Below, one piece after another: positions 1-10,300 of a stretch of DNA of 64,000 nucleotides. The notes below the pieces were generated by a model. It was not told the origin of the DNA. It saw only the letters and a list, made by a program, of their open reading frames with translations, and did not search any database. The stretch lies in assembly GCA_037957365.1 (NCBI GenBank), contig JARHVA010000251.1, forward strand, positions 350,501 through 414,500. Direction: 5' to 3'. Made by a program: the position numbers and the translations under genes. The number at the start of each line of letters is the position of its first letter. The stretch's first letter is position 1. The stretch comes from Torreya grandis. Lineage: Eukaryota > Streptophyta > Pinopsida > Cupressales > Taxaceae.

Positions 1-686
1 CAAAAATTATTTTTAAGAGGTTGTTTTGGTTTGTAAGGATCAGTAACAAATCCTAAAGCATATAAGACTTCTACATAAGACTAGATTCATCTCTAAGTAG
101 AAACCCTAAGCTAAGACTCTTCAAGTAGAATGGTGGAAGAGAAGATTGTAAAGAATCATGAATGAATAATAAATATTGTATACTCTATAAGAATGGTGAA
201 ATGGATGTGTTTATATAGGAGGATCTAATCCTAAGACCTTTCAAAAAAATTGGCCAATAAGGATGACCCAGTTGACCTAGTATTATAATTGACAAAAACT
301 AATGAGGTCATGGACTAGGTCATCTAGGGCTTGACCTAGACCCTAATAATTTTTATATATAATAATACAAGGTTGATGTGGCCAACATATTAATGTAAAC
401 TACAAAAAAGAGGTTTAGATTGGGGAATGTGATAATAAAGGTGGTAAAATACTAAAAGAGTGTGTAAAATTGAAGGCAAAGCTTAGGGTAAAGGCTTTTA
501 GGAGATAAGTGTGTAGATATCAAGTGGTAAAGGGGACAAAAATCCTAGGAAGCACCAATGGTATAACCACCCCTTTCCTAGTGCAGCCCTTAAGGTGTGC
601 ACTTAGAGATATTGAGATTCCATGGGTTTTTACAAGATAGAGAATGTTAATAATTGATATAATTTTGAAAATATTATGTGTATACA
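1..686 (-). repeat. Y1 element, 3' LTR (partial, runs off the left edge)
   Basis: This is the 3' long terminal repeat of the minus-strand gypsy element Y1. It aligns throughout with 26690-27373 in the sister element Y2, where the whole LTR is present. The inner end reads ...TATACA on the plus strand at 681-686, so in element orientation the LTR begins TGTATACACATAAT. A purine-rich tract follows on the minus strand at 687-701, as expected at the start of a 3' LTR. About 470 bp of U3 lie between this end and the TATA-like site at 210-219. The short open frames here fall in U3 and I do not regard them as genes. The outer end lies outside the window. Confidence 0.75.
210..219 (-). promoter_or_regulatory. 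TATA-like box in the Y1 3' LTR
   Basis: On the minus strand the site reads CCTATATAAA, about 470 bp inside the LTR. The same site, CCTATATAAATACATCC, is kept in Y2 at 26897-26907. Conservation in two decayed copies and its position at the expected U3/R border support a core promoter of the element. Confidence 0.5.
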
Positions 687-701
687 TATGCCCCACTCGA
701 A
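687..701 (-). other. Y1 polypurine tract
   Basis: The minus strand carries a purine-rich run (GAGTGGGG core) immediately before the LTR start TGTATACAC. Y2 has the matching tract at 27374-27388. This is the usual plus-strand primer position of an LTR retrotransposon. Confidence 0.6.
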
Positions 702-2980
702 TCTCATCATGTGTCACTTAGTTGTAATAGGGTATGATGCTTAGAAAAAAGAACATATCAACACACAACATTGAGTTTAAAAAAAGATGTAGTATTTTAA
801 AGTGTAAAATAACTAAAAGTAAATGATTGAAAGGGAAATAGCTAAAAAAGTAAATATAATGTGTACCTTGACTTACCTTTATTATTTAATGGTTAATGAT
901 TGTGTTTGTAGTTTTGATTTTGGAAGGCATAGATACTAATTTTGACAAACCCAAGAATATATAACTAAAAATAAAAAACAAACAAATGCAAGAAAGCCAA
1001 GATACATGGTGCTATGTGGATGGGATGTACTTGTAAATTTGGCAAGTTAGGGTGATAAGTGCTACGCCAGAATAAATGACAAAGTTAGAATTTATATTAA
1101 ATTAGGTAATAAAAAAATCTAAGGCTGCTAAAGACCAAGAAACTCAAACAAGTAAATGCTAAGTAAGAAATCCAAACTCACCAAGTTAAACCAAGGATAT
1201 ATGTCAAAAGGATGGTAATCAAACATCAATGTGAAAGCAGTACCAATCCTTACTTAAACAAAGATGGGTAAGCAAAAATTGTAAAACAAAATTGATGAGT
1301 GAGTAGTAACAAGCCTTATTCAATCACCAATGGAAAAAGGTGCATAAAATCAACATTGATGAGTGAGAAGTAACAAGCCAAACTCACTAAACAATGAAAA
1401 AATTACATGAAAGTAAAAATTCACTCAGGTGTCCACTTAAAAGGGTAGTACCATAATGACAGATGGTAAAAGAAAGAAAAGTAAGTCTATAAATGTAGAG
1501 CCATGTTGTAAAAAAAGTAATCCATAGTTGTACAAACATGTTATTTTTTTCTAAGTATAGATAAAATTGAAACAAAGTAGTGCTAACATGTTTTTAAGAT
1601 GCAAATAATAAGGAAGTATAGAAGAGCAAAAAAAAATTTGGAATCACATGTACTTGGAAGGGGGGAAATGAAATGGGTGGAGGGGACAAAGAAGGAAAAA
1701 TAAAGGTAGAGGAACTCTTTAACGAAGTCAAGACACTCTAATTGGGTTTGTCAAAATAAGAGGACTTTCAACCTTAATGACTCTAAATAAATTATCTTAG
1801 CCACACAAGTCTTAGGTCAACAAATGAATTATGTAGATCATCCCATGAAGGTTATATCTATGGAAATTAAAATGGACCTACCTTCTCACAATGTATTCTC
1901 CATTCCTTATGACCCCTTAAAGAGTCACAAGTCTACTATGAAGATTGGGTACTTACGTGAGAAAGTAGGTAACACATATAGAGTTTTTTTGAATTCTCAT
2001 ATTCTAATCTACTAGCCTACCAAACCCCAATGAACCTTAGCTCTATTTTGAGGCCAACTATGGAGTTTGAGTTTTGATTGGAGATAGGAGATGTGCTTGT
2101 AATCAAATATTTTAGTGTGATTTTGACTTTTGAAATTTGTATGTTGTGTTTTGCATATCATTTAATTTTATTTTAAATGATTTGTATTTCAAATTTCTTT
2201 ATGGATTTTAAGATTCCTCCTCTATACATACTTGAAAAACTAAACTTGGGTGATAAATATGAATTTTATTTGAATACTTGGGACTTAGTTGCTAAGAGAG
2301 AGAACTCAGAGAGCATGATGTCTAAGAGTCTCATGAATCTAGGTAAAATAAAAGTTTTATATTGAATTTGACCTTGTTTTATCCAATTTGGAGTTAAAGG
2401 AAAATAAATCAAGAGGAATGAAACATGAAATAATTTGAATTAATCCAAATGACAAAAAAATGTGACAAAGGGTGAAAAAAAGGTCTATAGTGAGAGAAAA
2501 GTGTGATTTCTTGTCATAAGAATGAGGTAAATGAAGTAAAACATGGAAAATAGGTTGTTATGAAAAATTAATCTATTAAAAAGAAGCAAAAGATAAAGAT
2601 AAGAACAAGGATCAAGAACTTGTAACCAATTCTGAACACATTCTAGAAAAGGAATGACAAGATAGTGATATTATGAGTAAGACTAGGTCTTATCCATGGT
2701 CTTCAATTACAACTCATAAAAATAGAAAGCCACGAGGGTATAAAAAGCATATGAAAAATAAAATGAGATAAAAAAATTATGGTATTTGTGAGGAAGGTGA
2801 GGTCCTATCCATGGTTTTACACTATAACTCACAAATTAGAAACCTAAGGGGTACTAAAGAGTGTGAAAAAGTTATGATAAAGATGATAAAATTATATCTT
2901 GATGAATATTGGGTCCTATCCATGGTTTTACAATGTAACTCATGAGAAAAAAGGGAAACCAAATGACCAAAATGAAGGAC
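702..2980 (-). mobile_element. Y1 non-coding 3' region between integrase and LTR, with a 3-copy repeat
   Basis: About 2.2 kb separate the integrase remnant from the 3' LTR, and Y2 keeps a collinear 2.5-kb stretch (27390-29870). I recognise no protein domain in it on either strand. It ends in an internal tandem triplication with a period of about 111-115 bp: the motif TATCCATGG recurs near 2691, 2806 and 2917, each followed by a run like TTTTACA.TATAACTCA. Y2 has the same three copies. Long non-coding 3' regions are known in Tat-lineage elements, which fits the rest of Y1. Small open frames at 1824-2015 and 2177-2365 lack features of genes. Confidence 0.6.
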
Positions 2981-2984
2981 TAAG

Positions 2985-4260
2985 GTTTGTAAAAAGTATA
3001 GAGAATAACTATAGAGGGTGATACCCATGTAAGTATCTTGAAAAAAGCATTAGATAGATAGCTTATAGAAAGCATGAAATGAAGAGAAGGATTAGGCAAA
3101 AAAATTCTTTAAGAATTATGTATTGGTGGGTTCTTTGAAAATATGACCTTCATTGGTTTGAAGGCAATAGGTACTTCGACCAAGAATATATTTGACTAAG
3201 GACCCCATTTTTTTGGGCACATTTACCTTATTTATCATGAATGTAGTCTAATTTAAGGATAATATCACCAACATTAAATGTGTGAACTTTGACTCATTTG
3301 TTATGTTGTTTGGTAATACGGGCCTTATATTTATATTGAAATATAAAAATATGGCATTCATTAAGGATATCAAGAGCATGAAGGTGAGATTCACGTAATT
3401 ATTCATTGGGTATGACACCATGAATAGATGTAAAAAGAGATGGAAATGCAACTTCTAATAGGAAGACTGATTTAGAACCATAAACTAGAAAGAATGTTGT
3501 TCCCCCAATAACAGTATGTATGATAGTATGGTAGGCCCAAAGAGTATGATAGAGATGAAGGTGCCAATCCATTCATGTTTCAAAAATTATATTTTTGAAA
3601 AATTTATTAAAAATTTTGTTGGTGGCCTCAGCTTGGCCATTAAATTTTGGATGATAGGGTGTGGAGAATTTCTGATTGATTTTAAATTTATCAAAAAGGT
3701 ATTTGACATCATTATTTTTGAAATTACCACCATTATTTAAAATTATAGTATGAGGGACACCAAAGTGGTAAATAATTTATTTAAGGATAAATTTAGAGAT
3801 GGTGGTACCAGTGACATTAATGAGGGGCATAACTTTAACCTATTTGGTAAAATATTATGTGGTTGTGATTATAAAGACATTCCCATCTCGAGATCAAGGT
3901 AATTTGACTATGAGATCTAATCCCCACATGGATAGTGGCCAGGGAGATTCTACATTTTGAATCTCAACTAGATGTGAATGAATTAAATTATTATGAAACT
4001 AGCAAGGAGTAAACTTTTTAGCAAATTCGATGGCATCCTTTTCAAGAGTGGGTCAAAAGTATCCCTTACATAAGCATTTACAAGCTATAGCATGGCCACT
4101 ATAGTGGCCACCATAAATTCCCCTATGTTATTGTTTAAAAGAGGAGGAACCTCATCTTTCATAACATAATGGAATATGGTACCTTCAACATTATGCTAAT
4201 ATGCGATATTATATCTAAATACATACTTAAAATCTTATTTTTGAATGCCAGTCTTTTCAT
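2985..4260 (-). pseudogene. Y1 integrase (decayed)
   Basis: The minus strand between about 4260 and 2985 reads as a Ty3/gypsy integrase with many stops and frameshifts. Recognisable pieces in order are FGVPHTIILNNGGNFKN (near 3690-3775), where the catalytic Asp of the usual DNG triad is Asn, then PYHPKFNGQAEATNKI (near 3618-3665), which keeps the catalytic Glu, then an LWAYHT segment and a C-terminal HTFNVGDIILK segment near 3270. The order and spacing match plant Tat-type integrases. The protein would have joined element cDNA to the genome. The missing Asp and the stops mean it is dead. The same domain sits at 29880-30900 in Y2. Confidence 0.8.
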
Positions 4261-4264
4261 GAGA

Positions 4265-4860
4265 ATCTAAGTTTGGATGATAAGTTTGGTGTTCAAAAAA
4301 TTCATTGATGTCTTTGTTTCATGGACTTTTTTGAATGGTGATGGCCTCAATGTGGTAGATTAGTAAATCATGTGGCTTAGTATAAGACAAAGTTTTTATT
4401 ATTTGTATAAGAAAAGTAGGATTAGTAAGAACTTGGTATGGATGAAAAAGAGATGCTAAAGAAGAAAAGGAATCATCAATAGAACTTTAATCTTGATGGA
4501 TAGGCTCAATGGTAAAAGAAATGAAATCTTTGGTCAAAGTATTTGTAATTTGATGATAAAAATGATATTCTCACTTTTACATTGGTAAAAACCATTAACT
4601 TGGTGACAAATGAGCTATAAATCACCTAAATCATGTACATATTCAATATCTAGAACAAGGGAATCTCTCATGCCTAAGATTAAAGCTTCATACTATGACA
4701 TGTTGTTAGTGACATCAAATGTTAAGTGAAAAACTAAAGGGATGATTTTTCCAAGAGGGCTTGTAAGAATACAACATGCCTTAGCTCCTTCAAGGCATTT
4801 AGCACCATCAAAATGATGGGTCCAAGTATCCTCATGTAAATTGACATTAATTTTAGGAAG
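4265..4860 (-). pseudogene. Y1 second (archaeal-type) RNase H domain, decayed
   Basis: Downstream of the first RNase H the minus strand encodes a second RNase H-like stretch: a segment reading ACCILTSPLGKIIPLVFH, then FDVTNNMS with a stop before YEALILGMR, then LDIEYVHDLGDL, then a C-terminal FISFTIEPI segment. These correspond to the DG...G..., AEYEAL and D-containing motifs of the extra RNase H known in Tat/Ogre elements (established for that lineage). The start at 4860 joins the first RNase H frame. Y2 shows it more clearly at 30989-31470. It is non-functional because of stops. Confidence 0.65.
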
Positions 4861-5560
4861 TTATTTGATAACTAATTTTGTTTTAGTAGTATGAGGGAGG
4901 ATAGTGGATTTGTTGATATTAATTGTTTCAAGATCAATAGTGAAATTATGGAAGTAATATTTAAGAGATATGGCTTTGTTGAGACCTTCAATATAGAGAA
5001 CATTTTCATCAAGAATAATATCTTTAAGGTGGTTGGTAGCAAGCATAAGAGCTAAAACAAGTTGATCAGTGATGATTTGTCCTTTGAAAAATTTTTGAGT
5101 CATAATTTGGAGATCCAATTCCATGAGAAATACCATCCACTTTCCAATTCTATCTCTAGGAAGAAAGGATTTGTATAAGTGATGAAGTGGATAGGAATGA
5201 ATTATAACATAAGTGGTTTGATAAAGCATATAATTTCTCAGTTTTTCACTTGCAAAATATATGGTGAGGTAATCATGTTTGACTTTTATGTAACATTTGT
5301 CATAATCAATGAGGCTTTGACTAATATAGTAAATGACAAATTCTCTTCTAATATCATATTTTTTGGCAAGCATTGCCCCAACTAATATGGGTGTGGAAGA
5401 GGTATATAGGATCAAAAGCCACTATTTTTAAGGGGATGAAGAGTAGGTGGGTGAAGAAATGATTCTTCCATATTATCAAATGATTTTTTTATAGGGATCC
5501 ATTCATTCTAGAGCATTACCATTTTTAAAAATAGAATTAATGTAGTGGATACGATAATCC
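4861..5560 (-). pseudogene. Y1 reverse-transcriptase-linked RNase H (decayed, 184-codon open stretch)
   Basis: The open frame at 4861-5415 is one of the longest in the window. It reads as the gypsy RNase H that follows RT: ILVGAMLAKK near its start, REFVIYYISQSLIDYDKCY, YLTIYFASEKLRNYMLYQTT, and RIGKWMVFLMELDLQ with a following ITDQLVLAL. Such domains degrade the RNA strand of the RNA/DNA hybrid. The N-terminal part (to about 5560) is out of frame or interrupted, and the W insertion at 5586 separates it from the RT domain at 7888-8900. Y2 has the uninterrupted arrangement (31560-32290). Confidence 0.8.
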
Positions 5561-5585
5561 ATTTCAGGGAAGAATTGTTTGATTA

Positions 5586-6132
5586 TGATGTGGCTCAAAT
5601 ACCACTTGATGTAGCCACCTACCATAGTTCACTCAATCTCACAAATGCATTAAATTTTAACACTAATATTCTCTCTGAAATCCTCATTAAACACATATCC
5701 TCATCTTAAATTCACTCTAATGGATTTAACAAAAACTTTCTCTCTCAAAATGACATTTAATTTATCATTAATTAACTCAAAAATACAATATTTCTCAACA
5801 AATATTTACACACATTACACAAAATTGGCATTCCCTTCCATAAACCATGTGCACCCTAAGAAATTTCACTTCCTTATCATCCTCTTATAGCATCTGCATA
5901 ATGGTCCTAAAACCATCTTCCTCTAATATCTCATCTATATACCAATGGATGCATATGTGGACTCCAATCCACCACAAACAATCATGGGATGACACCCACC
6001 ATAAACCATAATCATCAGATCACACCTCCCATTCAAAACCATACTCATGGGATCATTACTCCTATAAAAATCTAACCTCCTATCTTTATTCTTCACTCAT
6101 CATCCAACCACCTATTATATCTTCCACATCAC
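5586..6132 (-). repeat. W candidate 3' LTR (left end, poorly matched)
   Basis: The stretch runs from TGATGTGGCTC to CCACATCA (6125-6132) and shares terminal motifs with the right LTR, including GGCTC.AATACCA followed by TGATGT.GCC. The interior is A+T-rich and only vaguely like 7111-7882, and it is about 220 bp shorter. The inner boundary is a guess from the CCACATCA motif; coding-like sequence may run across it. Confidence 0.35.
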
Positions 6133-6438
6133 ACACTACAACCACTTGTAACTTCTTTCCCATGGGTGTAAATAAATCCTCTCTCACATGTGCACTCTCA
6201 TCATTTGCACATACACTTTGGAAACAAAAATTCCCATCAACAACCAATTCATCATACTCTAAAGCATATTGTCAAAATATTCCACATTTGCATTTTATTA
6301 CACAAAAATCTCCTCATCATACAACCCTTAATGGCTACAATATTCATCAACATGAACCTTTACAAGGATGCATTATTCTTCACTCACCTGAAACACAACA
6401 TGGTTGTAATATTATTACTATTTTAACTCTCCATGGTT

Positions 6439-7011
6439 TCAAACTTCTCCCACATGCAACTCTAAATTATTGCATTCTTCATCCTCTTCAAATGTTCCAC
6501 CCATAGAAACATTTTCCCACTCATGGGAACACACAATATCTTCCCCATGTTCAAATAAGGGTTCTCCAACATCAAGTTCAACAAAAATAATTTTTGTATC
6601 CTCCTTCATGAGGAATCCATCTCCCATGGGTTTCCCACATGAAATCTCCTTCTTCTCTTCAATTACAATCATCGTCTTCTCTTTTCTGAGTTTAAAATCA
6701 AATTTGGGTCCTTCACATGAGAACTTCACTCTCTTGTTTTCCTCCATGACAACATTTTTCTTCTTATGTATTTTATTCTCCTTCATATTCTCTCCTCTTT
6801 TCTCTTCATTCTTATTCTATGTGGCTATGTCCTTATTCAACATATCCACTTTTTCTCTTAGGGAGTCCATCATCTCCCACATCAAATCATCTTCTTCTTC
6901 ATTATCACATTCTAAAAATCTCTTTATTAGTAACTCCAATAGTCTACTCCATATCTTAAAATTATTATCCCATTCACTTTCAAGTGGAAATCCTCCACTC
7001 TTATTCTCCAT
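6439..7011 (-). pseudogene. W internal reading frame, unknown acidic protein with one in-frame stop
   Basis: Two open stretches on the minus strand, 7011-6817 and 6786-6439, lie in the same frame and are separated by a TAG at 6819-6817, so together they span 191 codons. The first starts MENKSGGFPLESEWDN about 85 bases after the putative primer-binding site and continues with a helical, acidic stretch (LIKRFLECDNEEEDDLMWEM). The second is Lys-rich at first, then Glu/Asp-rich. I recognise no domain. A coiled-coil or structural gag-like role would be a guess. The frame stops at TGA (6441-6439), but acidic coding-like sequence reappears in other frames to about 6140, which suggests further frameshifts. 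Plus-strand open frames at 6162-6506 and 6470-7036 are overlapping shadows. Confidence 0.45.
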
Positions 7012-7095
7012 GTTTACCTACATACCTAAAAAATAAACATACACAAAATTCTCTCACATACTCAATCCAAATCTCTCCTCTCTACAGGAATCTTA

Positions 7096-7110
7096 CTTGC
7101 TCTAATATCT
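7096..7110 (-). other. W candidate primer-binding site
   Basis: Directly inside the right LTR the minus strand reads AGATATTAGAGCAAG. It resembles the common plant primer-binding site for initiator-Met tRNA (TGGTATCAGAGC...) with several C/T or G/A-type changes. A second, better match, TGGTATTAGAGCC, lies at 7113-7125 inside the LTR end. Confidence 0.45.
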
Positions 7111-7882
7111 TGATGTGGCTCTAATACCAAATGATGTGGCCTATAAACACACATATGGATTCAAAATTCCATATCACTCATAAAAACATAAAAATTTCAT
7201 AAAATCCTCTCTCAATTTCTCATTAATCCTTTCATGAATTAATCCTCTAAAAACACATTATTCTCATAAGCATCTCAATAATTCATTCATAAATTCAGCA
7301 TATGATCATTAATCCTCTCATAATTATAACAGCTAACAACAAATCATTACAACCCAAAAGTCAAGCCACAAATACATGACATTACATAATATGAATACTT
7401 GGCATCCCAAGCTAGTAAGGCTCTAAATGCATCACACAAGCCTTTCCTCATAAACTAGCCTAATTACAAAGTAAATGAATACATTTATTTATAGAAATAC
7501 AAGGATAGAAGGAGAAGGAAACAAAGGAAGCCCAAAAATTCTACCTCCCCCACTTGTAGGGACAATTCATCAATAGTTAAAGGTCCTCCACCATGTGATA
7601 CACTTTAGTTTGGACCCCTACAACATGTGCAATCTTCAAAAATTATTCTCCACCCCACATGTGCTTCCAAAAATTAGTAGTTGACCATGATTAAAACCAT
7701 TAAATTTATTCTCTACATGGAATTAATCCCACTCTCATAGTGGAGGTAAACATCAACTTTAACATATGTAAAACATCCTCCATAGGCTATACCGAGCCTC
7801 ATAACCATCTTGCATCATCACCTAGATCACCTACCATATAATTATAAATAGTACTCATGAATAGTGTTTTCCCACCACATCA
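7111..7882 (-). repeat. W 5' LTR
   Basis: The 772-bp block begins TGATGTGG and ends CCACATCA, an 8-bp terminal inverted repeat, and adjoins the host sequence at 7883. In element orientation its last 20 bases contain a primer-binding-site-like copy (TGGTATTAGAGCC) before the terminal CACATCA. The inner TGATGTGG at 7132 gives an alternative boundary 21 bp to the right. Confidence 0.5.
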
Positions 7883-7887
7883 GATTC

Positions 7888-8900
7888 CCCCAAGTTTATG
7901 AAGATAAGAGAGAATGTCATGAATGGATCAAGGGATGGGCATGTTGATGATATCATTGATCTTGGTAGGGTTAACATCGATGTCATTGAGAAAGACTAAT
8001 AATCTTAATAGTTTACTAGATGTGACATTAAAGACACATTTGTAAGGGTTTAGTCTAACTTTGTATTTAAGAAGGAAGTTAAAGATGATGGAAAGATCAG
8101 AAAGATGAGTCTTGTAACATTTAAATTTATCAACAAGGTCATCCATATAGGTTTCTATAATTTTGTGAATAAGATCATGAAATATATGAGTCATTACCCA
8201 TTGATAGGTAGCTTTGACATTTTTAAGGCCAAAGGGCATTTTAACATCATAATAGGTGCCACTTTATGTGGTGAAAGTGGTCTTATGTTGGTCTTTGGGG
8301 GAAATGTGAATTTGGTTATGGATTGAGAAAGTAGCCATAAGAAGTAACATTTCATAACCAATTGTGGAATTGATAATGACATCTATTGAAAGTAGATGGA
8401 AATTATATTTGGTACAATAAAGATTAAGATTATGGAAATTGATGCAAATGAGAATGACTATGGTGATTTTTTTTCAAATAGGGACTATGTTAGAAACCCA
8501 TTCAAAATAGTCTACTAGTTTGAAAAATATAACATGAATAAGTGTGATAATTTCTTTATGGCATAAGGTGAAAACTTTGACTAAATTTTTTTGTTACTTT
8601 TGGTGCACAAGTTTGGCATTGGGATAAGTGATAATATTGTGCACCACAATGATATGGTCAATATTAGGCATGTTTTCATAGGACTAGGTGAATATCTCAT
8701 GATATTTATCTAAAAATAAACTAAATTTATCATGTTCAATAGGTGTGAGTTTGTGAGAAACTATAATTGTTTGAGGGCATGATGGAGTACCATATTCAAT
8801 ATGAGTAGTTTCTTCAATAATCATAGCATGGTCATCTTGGAAATGATATGGTTTATTTAGTAAATACAAAATTGGATTATCTTAGGATCGATACCAATGA
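7888..8900 (-). pseudogene. Y1 reverse transcriptase (decayed)
   Basis: The open frame 7928-8239 reads MPFGLKNVKATYQWVMTHIF at its start, carries the catalytic YMDD at residues 31-34, and continues VRLNPYKCVFNV, all typical of Ty3/gypsy RT. Upstream (8240-8870, with stops and frameshifts) come a piece like SYENMPNIDH, a YPNAKLVHQK piece matching the conserved DPNAKPVKQK region, and MATFSIHNQIHISPKDQHKT before the MPFGL motif. The wording of the motifs points to the Tat lineage. It would copy element RNA to DNA. At least six interruptions make it inactive although the YMDD is intact. Confidence 0.85.
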
Positions 8901-9600
8901 TGAAATTGTTGAAATAATGGACTTTATTTTTAAAATTCTTGAGTTTGTGATGTTGTTGAGGAAGTTGAGGTTATCAGGCATGAACATGAAATAATTCAAG
9001 GATAGCTTAATTGCTAGGCAAAGTGGCAAGATGGCCATAATAATCAACATCTACTTTGAGATTGATAAATTGATTACCATCTCTATCATATTTAAAATGT
9101 ATTTGATGGATGTTTTTGGCCTTGGTATCTAATATAATCCCAGGAGTAGAAGGAGTAGATTGATCTAGTGAGATTGGTGTATCATTAGTTTTTTGATAGG
9201 GGAAAAATTGGATGTAATGATGGGATCTGTAGGTGGTAAAGAAGATGCAATTATTTATATAAGTTTTGAAAGTAATATATTTTATACCACCCAAAGAGAA
9301 TCAAGAAGTGGTGAATTAATAAGAGGTACATGACCTTTGGTAGCTAATTCAAAATCTATGGAAATGGTGTGAACATCTCATTTTAAATCATGTATTTGAG
9401 ATAAAGTTTTATGATAATGTTTCATATCCAAGTCTCGATATTGATATTGGTTCATGATGTAATTATCATCATAAGTTGGAGAAATGGTACATGCTTCAAA
9501 TTCAGGGGAAGTTTTATAAGGTGAAATGTTGATATCACTAAACTTTTAGGGAGCCATGATTAGAGGATATTGGAATAATTTGGCCACTCGATAATCATTG
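8901..9600 (-). pseudogene. Y1 linker between protease and RT, decayed
   Basis: Open pieces exist (for example 9007-9294 with TPISLDQSTPSTPGIILDTK and FINLKVDVDYYGHLATLPSN), and the far end of Y2 aligns with this part up to about 9245. I recognise no enzymatic motif. The position between protease and RT fits the long protease-RT linker of Tat-type polyproteins. Confidence 0.45.
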
Positions 9601-9616
9601 CATGTGATAAAATATT

Positions 9617-10300
9617 CTAGGTAAGAAGGTTCCTAAGCATTACATGGAGGGGGGAAATTAGTGATCTCATCAATGAGAGGAATAATGAAATGATAAGGTA
9701 ATAAATAAGGAGGAAGCCACTCTGATATATATAGAGGTAGCTTAGTAATGTTGCAACTATGTTGTAAGTTATTAGGTCCATCATCATCCAAATCAATGAT
9801 AGTGACCTATAAGTCTTGATTATTATTGATGAATTCAAATAAAGGAGCACTGTTGATGGTAGGAATGAGATATTAAGATTTTGGATTAGGAAGTTGAATA
9901 CTCCAAGGGTTGGGATCAGCCTCATCCTTATAGCATTTGTTTTTATGTAGGAATTTGATGCATTGGCTACTAGAAGAGGCAATGCACCTCATTATATGAG
10001 TCCAAGGTTGATCAAGAAGTACATTATAAGATAGAGGTAAATCAAAGACCATGAGTTTAGTTTGAATAGTCTTAGGTTTGATTGTTAGTGGAAGCCAAAT
10101 ACAACCAAGTGGTTTTTGATTAGTTTTATCAAATCCATGATAGGTGAGGTAGGTTTTCTTGAGATGATCCTTATTATATCCAATTTTTTGGATAAGCCAT
10201 AAAGATGTCAGATTAATACTAGACCCTTATTCAAATAAAAATTTATGAATAATGGTGATATTAATGGCTATTTTAATAAATAGTGGTGGATTATCAGAGC
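9617..10300 (-). pseudogene. Y1 aspartic protease (decayed)
   Basis: The minus strand from about 10290 to 9880 reads a retropepsin-like domain. It has a GSSINLTSLWLIQKIGY segment, where the catalytic D(T/S)G is lost (a stop precedes GSS), then YHGFDKTNQKPLGCIWLPL, then VFDLPLSYNVLLDQPWTH, which matches the Y.LLGRPW motif, then MRCIASSSSQCIKF. It would have cleaved the polyprotein. Proline-rich linker sequence follows toward 9617. The loss of the active-site Asp and the stops mark it as a relic. Confidence 0.75.

Larger units (their letters stand above)
5586..7882 (-). mobile_element. W: 2297-bp non-autonomous LTR-type insertion in Y1
   Basis: This block is absent from the sister Y2: its flanks here line up base for base with an empty site at about 32230-32256. 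It begins TGATGTGG and ends CCACATCA, giving the TG...CA ends of an LTR element, and is flanked by GATTA (5581-5585) and GATTC (7883-7887), a 5-bp target duplication with one change. In minus-strand orientation it has a 5' LTR-like block (7111-7882), a primer-binding-site-like stretch, and a reading frame with no similarity I recognise to gag or pol. The left end shows the same terminal motif but its LTR does not align obviously with the right one. It may be a TRIM/LARD-like or TR-GAG-like element. Confidence 0.7.

Noticed and set aside
6162..7036. Plus-strand open frames of 114 and 188 codons in W
   Set aside because: They are His/Ser/Phe-rich antisense of the minus-strand frame, which starts near the primer site and has a more protein-like composition.
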